A DNA stretch of 7,430 bases from NCBI GenBank assembly GCA_905215725.1, contig CAJMRD010000092.1, positions 1 to 7,430 on the forward strand, read 5' to 3'. Under the pieces are notes generated by a model. That model did no database searches. It was given only the letters and a program-made list of their open reading frames with translations, and was not told the DNA's origin. Source of the stretch: an uncultured bacterium (GTDB lineage: Bacteria > Actinomycetota > Coriobacteriia > Coriobacteriales > Coriobacteriaceae). Position numbers and translations under genes: made by a program. Of the stretch, positions 5,612 through 7,430 are shown one piece after another (position 1 is the first letter of the stretch; every line of letters begins with the position of its first letter).

Positions 5612-7430
5612 ATGACCGAGGAGCTCAAGAAGCAGGGCGGCGTTGATGACGCCGCTGCCGCGGGACTGGTCGAGGAAACGGCTGCCGTGGCACCCGAGCT
5701 GGATGACGCCGCCAAGGCTGCAGCCGAGCGCGAGGCTCGCCGCCAAGCGCTCTACGAGGAAAACGAACGTGCCGAGGACGAGCGCGCCCGCGCCGAGGCA
5801 GAGCGTATGCGCGACGTGGACGATGAAGACGAGGACGAGACGCCTCGAGATACCTGGGCGACGGTGCGCCGCCTGTGGAGCGAGGCTGCCGGCGACCATT
5901 GGCGCTTCTATATCGTGTTCGCGAGCATTGTGTTCTATGCCATCTTTAACACTGCTGCGCCGGCATATAGCGCCCGCGTGATCGATGAGCTGTGGAGCCA
6001 CATTCAGGTGGCGTTTGCCAACGACACCACCTTCAACATCACCTGGGAGAACTGCGGCAGGACCATCTTCATCTACTTTATGATCTGGACGGCCGCTGCC
6101 TCGTTCTACGCGCTCCAGAGCTTTTTGATGTCGAGCGTTGCCGAACGCCTCAACCTGTGCCTACGCAACCGCATCGCACAAAAGCTCAACCGTCTGCCGC
6201 TTGCCTTTTTTGACGCGCATCGTCCCGGTGAGGTCGTCAGCCGTGCGACCAACGACTTGGACAAGATGTCCGAGAGCATGCAGCGCGGCTTGCTGCAGCT
6301 TCTGGTGTCGATCGGTACCGTGGTGGGCGCCGTGAGCGTGATGTTCGTGTTTAGCGTGCCGCTCACGCTCGTCTTTTTGTTCTTTACGGCGTTGTCGCTG
6401 CTGGTGACCAAGGTGGTCTCGCGCCGCACGCATGACGTAACCGGTGAGCGCCAAGAGTGGGTGTCCAAGATTACGAGTGCGGTCGAGGAAGGCTACTCGG
6501 GCCGTCTGGTGATTCGCGCGTTTAACCGCGAGCGCCAAAGTTCTGCCGAGGTGCACCAGGCCTCGGGCGAGCTGGCACGCGTGAGTGCCAAGGCCGACTT
6601 TATGATTAACGCCGTCGGCCCCGCGGTGCGCTTTATCGGCCGCCTGGCACAGATCGTGATTGCGATTGTGGGCTGCAGTATGCTGGTTGCCGGCCACATG
6701 ACCGTCGGCGTGTTCCAGGCGTTCTTCCAGTTTATCTACGAGGCATCTGAGCCCATGACGCAGCTGTCGTTTACCTTCAACTCGCTGCAGAGCGCGCTGG
6801 CGAGTGCGGAGCGCGTGTTCGACCTGCTCGATGAGCCCGAGATGGAGGCCGATCCGCTGCCGGACGAGGCCGCCAAGCTGCCGGGCAAGGTCGAGGGCCG
6901 TGTCTCCTTTGAGCACGTGCGCTTTGGTTATTCGCCCGACAAGCCGCTTATGCACGACGTGTCGTTTACCGCCGAGCCGGGCCAGAAGATTGCCGTGGTG
7001 GGAACCACGGGCGCGGGCAAGACGACGCTCATCAACCTGCTCATGCGCTTTTACGAGGTGGACCGGGGTGAGATCGCCGTGGACGGGAACAGCATTGCCA
7101 AACTGCGGCGCAGTGCGCTGCGGGGCATGTACGGCATGGTGCTGCAGGAGACCTGGCTCAAATGCGCTACCGTGCGCGAGAATATCGCCTACGGCAAGCC
7201 GGACGCCACGGACGAGGAGATAAAGGCCGCGGCGAAAGCCGCTTATGCCCACGGCTTTATCAAGCGTCTGCCTCAGGGATATGATACCGTCATTGCACCG
7301 GGCGGCGGAAACCTTTCGGCGGGGCAGAAGCAGCTTTTGTGTATTGCCAGAGTTATGCTCAGAATTCCGGATATGTTGATTCTGGACGAGGCAACCTCTT
7401 CGATCGATACCCGTACAGAAATGAAGATTC
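5612..7430 (+). CDS. ABC exporter half-transporter, catalytic subunit (3' end cut by window)
   Basis: The reading frame stays open for 606 codons and runs off the window. Residues 1-~85 are a charged extension rich in Ala, Glu and Arg, ending in an acidic DVDDEDEDE run (68-76). The membrane domain follows (~97-400), with exporter coupling motifs such as FFDAHRPGEVVSRATND (199-215). In the ATPase domain Walker A is GTTGAGKTT (464-472), the Q-loop is LQET (511-514), the signature is LSAGQ (568-572) rather than LSGGQ, and Walker B is MLILDE (588-593) with the catalytic Glu593 intact. The H-loop lies beyond the window. An intact Walker B with an altered signature is the mirror image of the preceding gene, as in TM288/BmrD-type partners. 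The missing part is probably ~75-100 residues. The last ~110 bases differ in composition from the rest of the gene. Confidence 0.93.
   Translation, partial: MTEELKKQGGVDDAAAAGLVEETAAVAPELDDAAKAAAEREARRQALYEENERAEDERARAEAERMRDVDDEDEDETPRDTWATVRRLWSEAAGDHWRFYIVFASIVFYAIFNTAAPAYSARVIDELWSHIQVAFANDTTFNITWENCGRTIFIYFMIWTAAASFYALQSFLMSSVAERLNLCLRNRIAQKLNRLPLAFFDAHRPGEVVSRATNDLDKMSESMQRGLLQLLVSIGTVVGAVSVMFVFSVPLTLVFLFFTALSLLVTKVVSRRTHDVTGERQEWVSKITSAVEEGYSGRLVIRAFNRERQSSAEVHQASGELARVSAKADFMINAVGPAVRFIGRLAQIVIAIVGCSMLVAGHMTVGVFQAFFQFIYEASEPMTQLSFTFNSLQSALASAERVFDLLDEPEMEADPLPDEAAKLPGKVEGRVSFEHVRFGYSPDKPLMHDVSFTAEPGQKIAVVGTTGAGKTTLINLLMRFYEVDRGEIAVDGNSIAKLRRSALRGMYGMVLQETWLKCATVRENIAYGKPDATDEEIKAAAKAAYAHGFIKRLPQGYDTVIAPGGGNLSAGQKQLLCIARVMLRIPDMLILDEATSSIDTRTEMKI

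Noticed and set aside
6161..7252. 363-codon open frame antisense to the second ABC gene
   Set aside because: Same reasoning: the sense frame encodes a membrane domain and a Walker A motif, and the antisense product matches no family I know.

Overview
The window is GC-rich DNA from what looks like an actinobacterium. Gene style, codon use (almost all arginines are CGN) and the gene set suggest a gut Coriobacteriia member, with Collinsella as my best guess. That taxonomic call is inference from style and was not tested by any search. No rRNA, tRNA, insertion sequence, phage gene or CRISPR array is visible.

Layout, left to right. (1) Positions 165-1382, + strand: a regulator shaped like a sigma-54 activator, with a decayed AAA+ core and a C-terminal Fis-type helix-turn-helix. 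(2) 1467-2042, +: a single-pass membrane protein with a basic N-terminal half and an acidic, Thr-rich tail. It ends at a long hairpin that separates it from (3), a convergent nitroreductase on the - strand at 2098-2619. (4) About 290 bases of divergent intergenic DNA hold a candidate promoter for the nitroreductase and a structured leader for (5), a 96-aa orphan protein at 2914-3204. That gene has a very strong Shine-Dalgarno site and is closed by a textbook intrinsic terminator. (6) 3310 to the window end, +: a tight three-gene operon of a MarR-family repressor (3386-3886) and two ABC exporter half-transporters (3874-5610 and 5612 to beyond 7430). The genes touch or overlap, so they are almost certainly co-transcribed.

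The operon is the best-understood part. The first half-transporter has the degenerate ATPase features of one arm of heterodimeric exporters (Walker B Glu to Asp, H-loop His to Gln, intact FSGGQ signature). The second has a normal Walker B Glu but an altered signature (LSAGQ). Together they should make one working and one degenerate ATP site, as in the TM287/288, BmrCD and LmrCD families. The MarR protein probably controls the operon from its own promoter, which carries a TTGAC-N4-GTCAA dyad and two tandem copies of a 14-nt motif. The exported substrate cannot be read from sequence.

I see no clear new defence or mobile system. The points most worth a second look are the tandem operator, the decayed sigma-54-type regulator without its sigma-contact loop, the unusual charged N-terminal extension on the second half-transporter, and a sharp change in base and codon use in the last ~110 bases.
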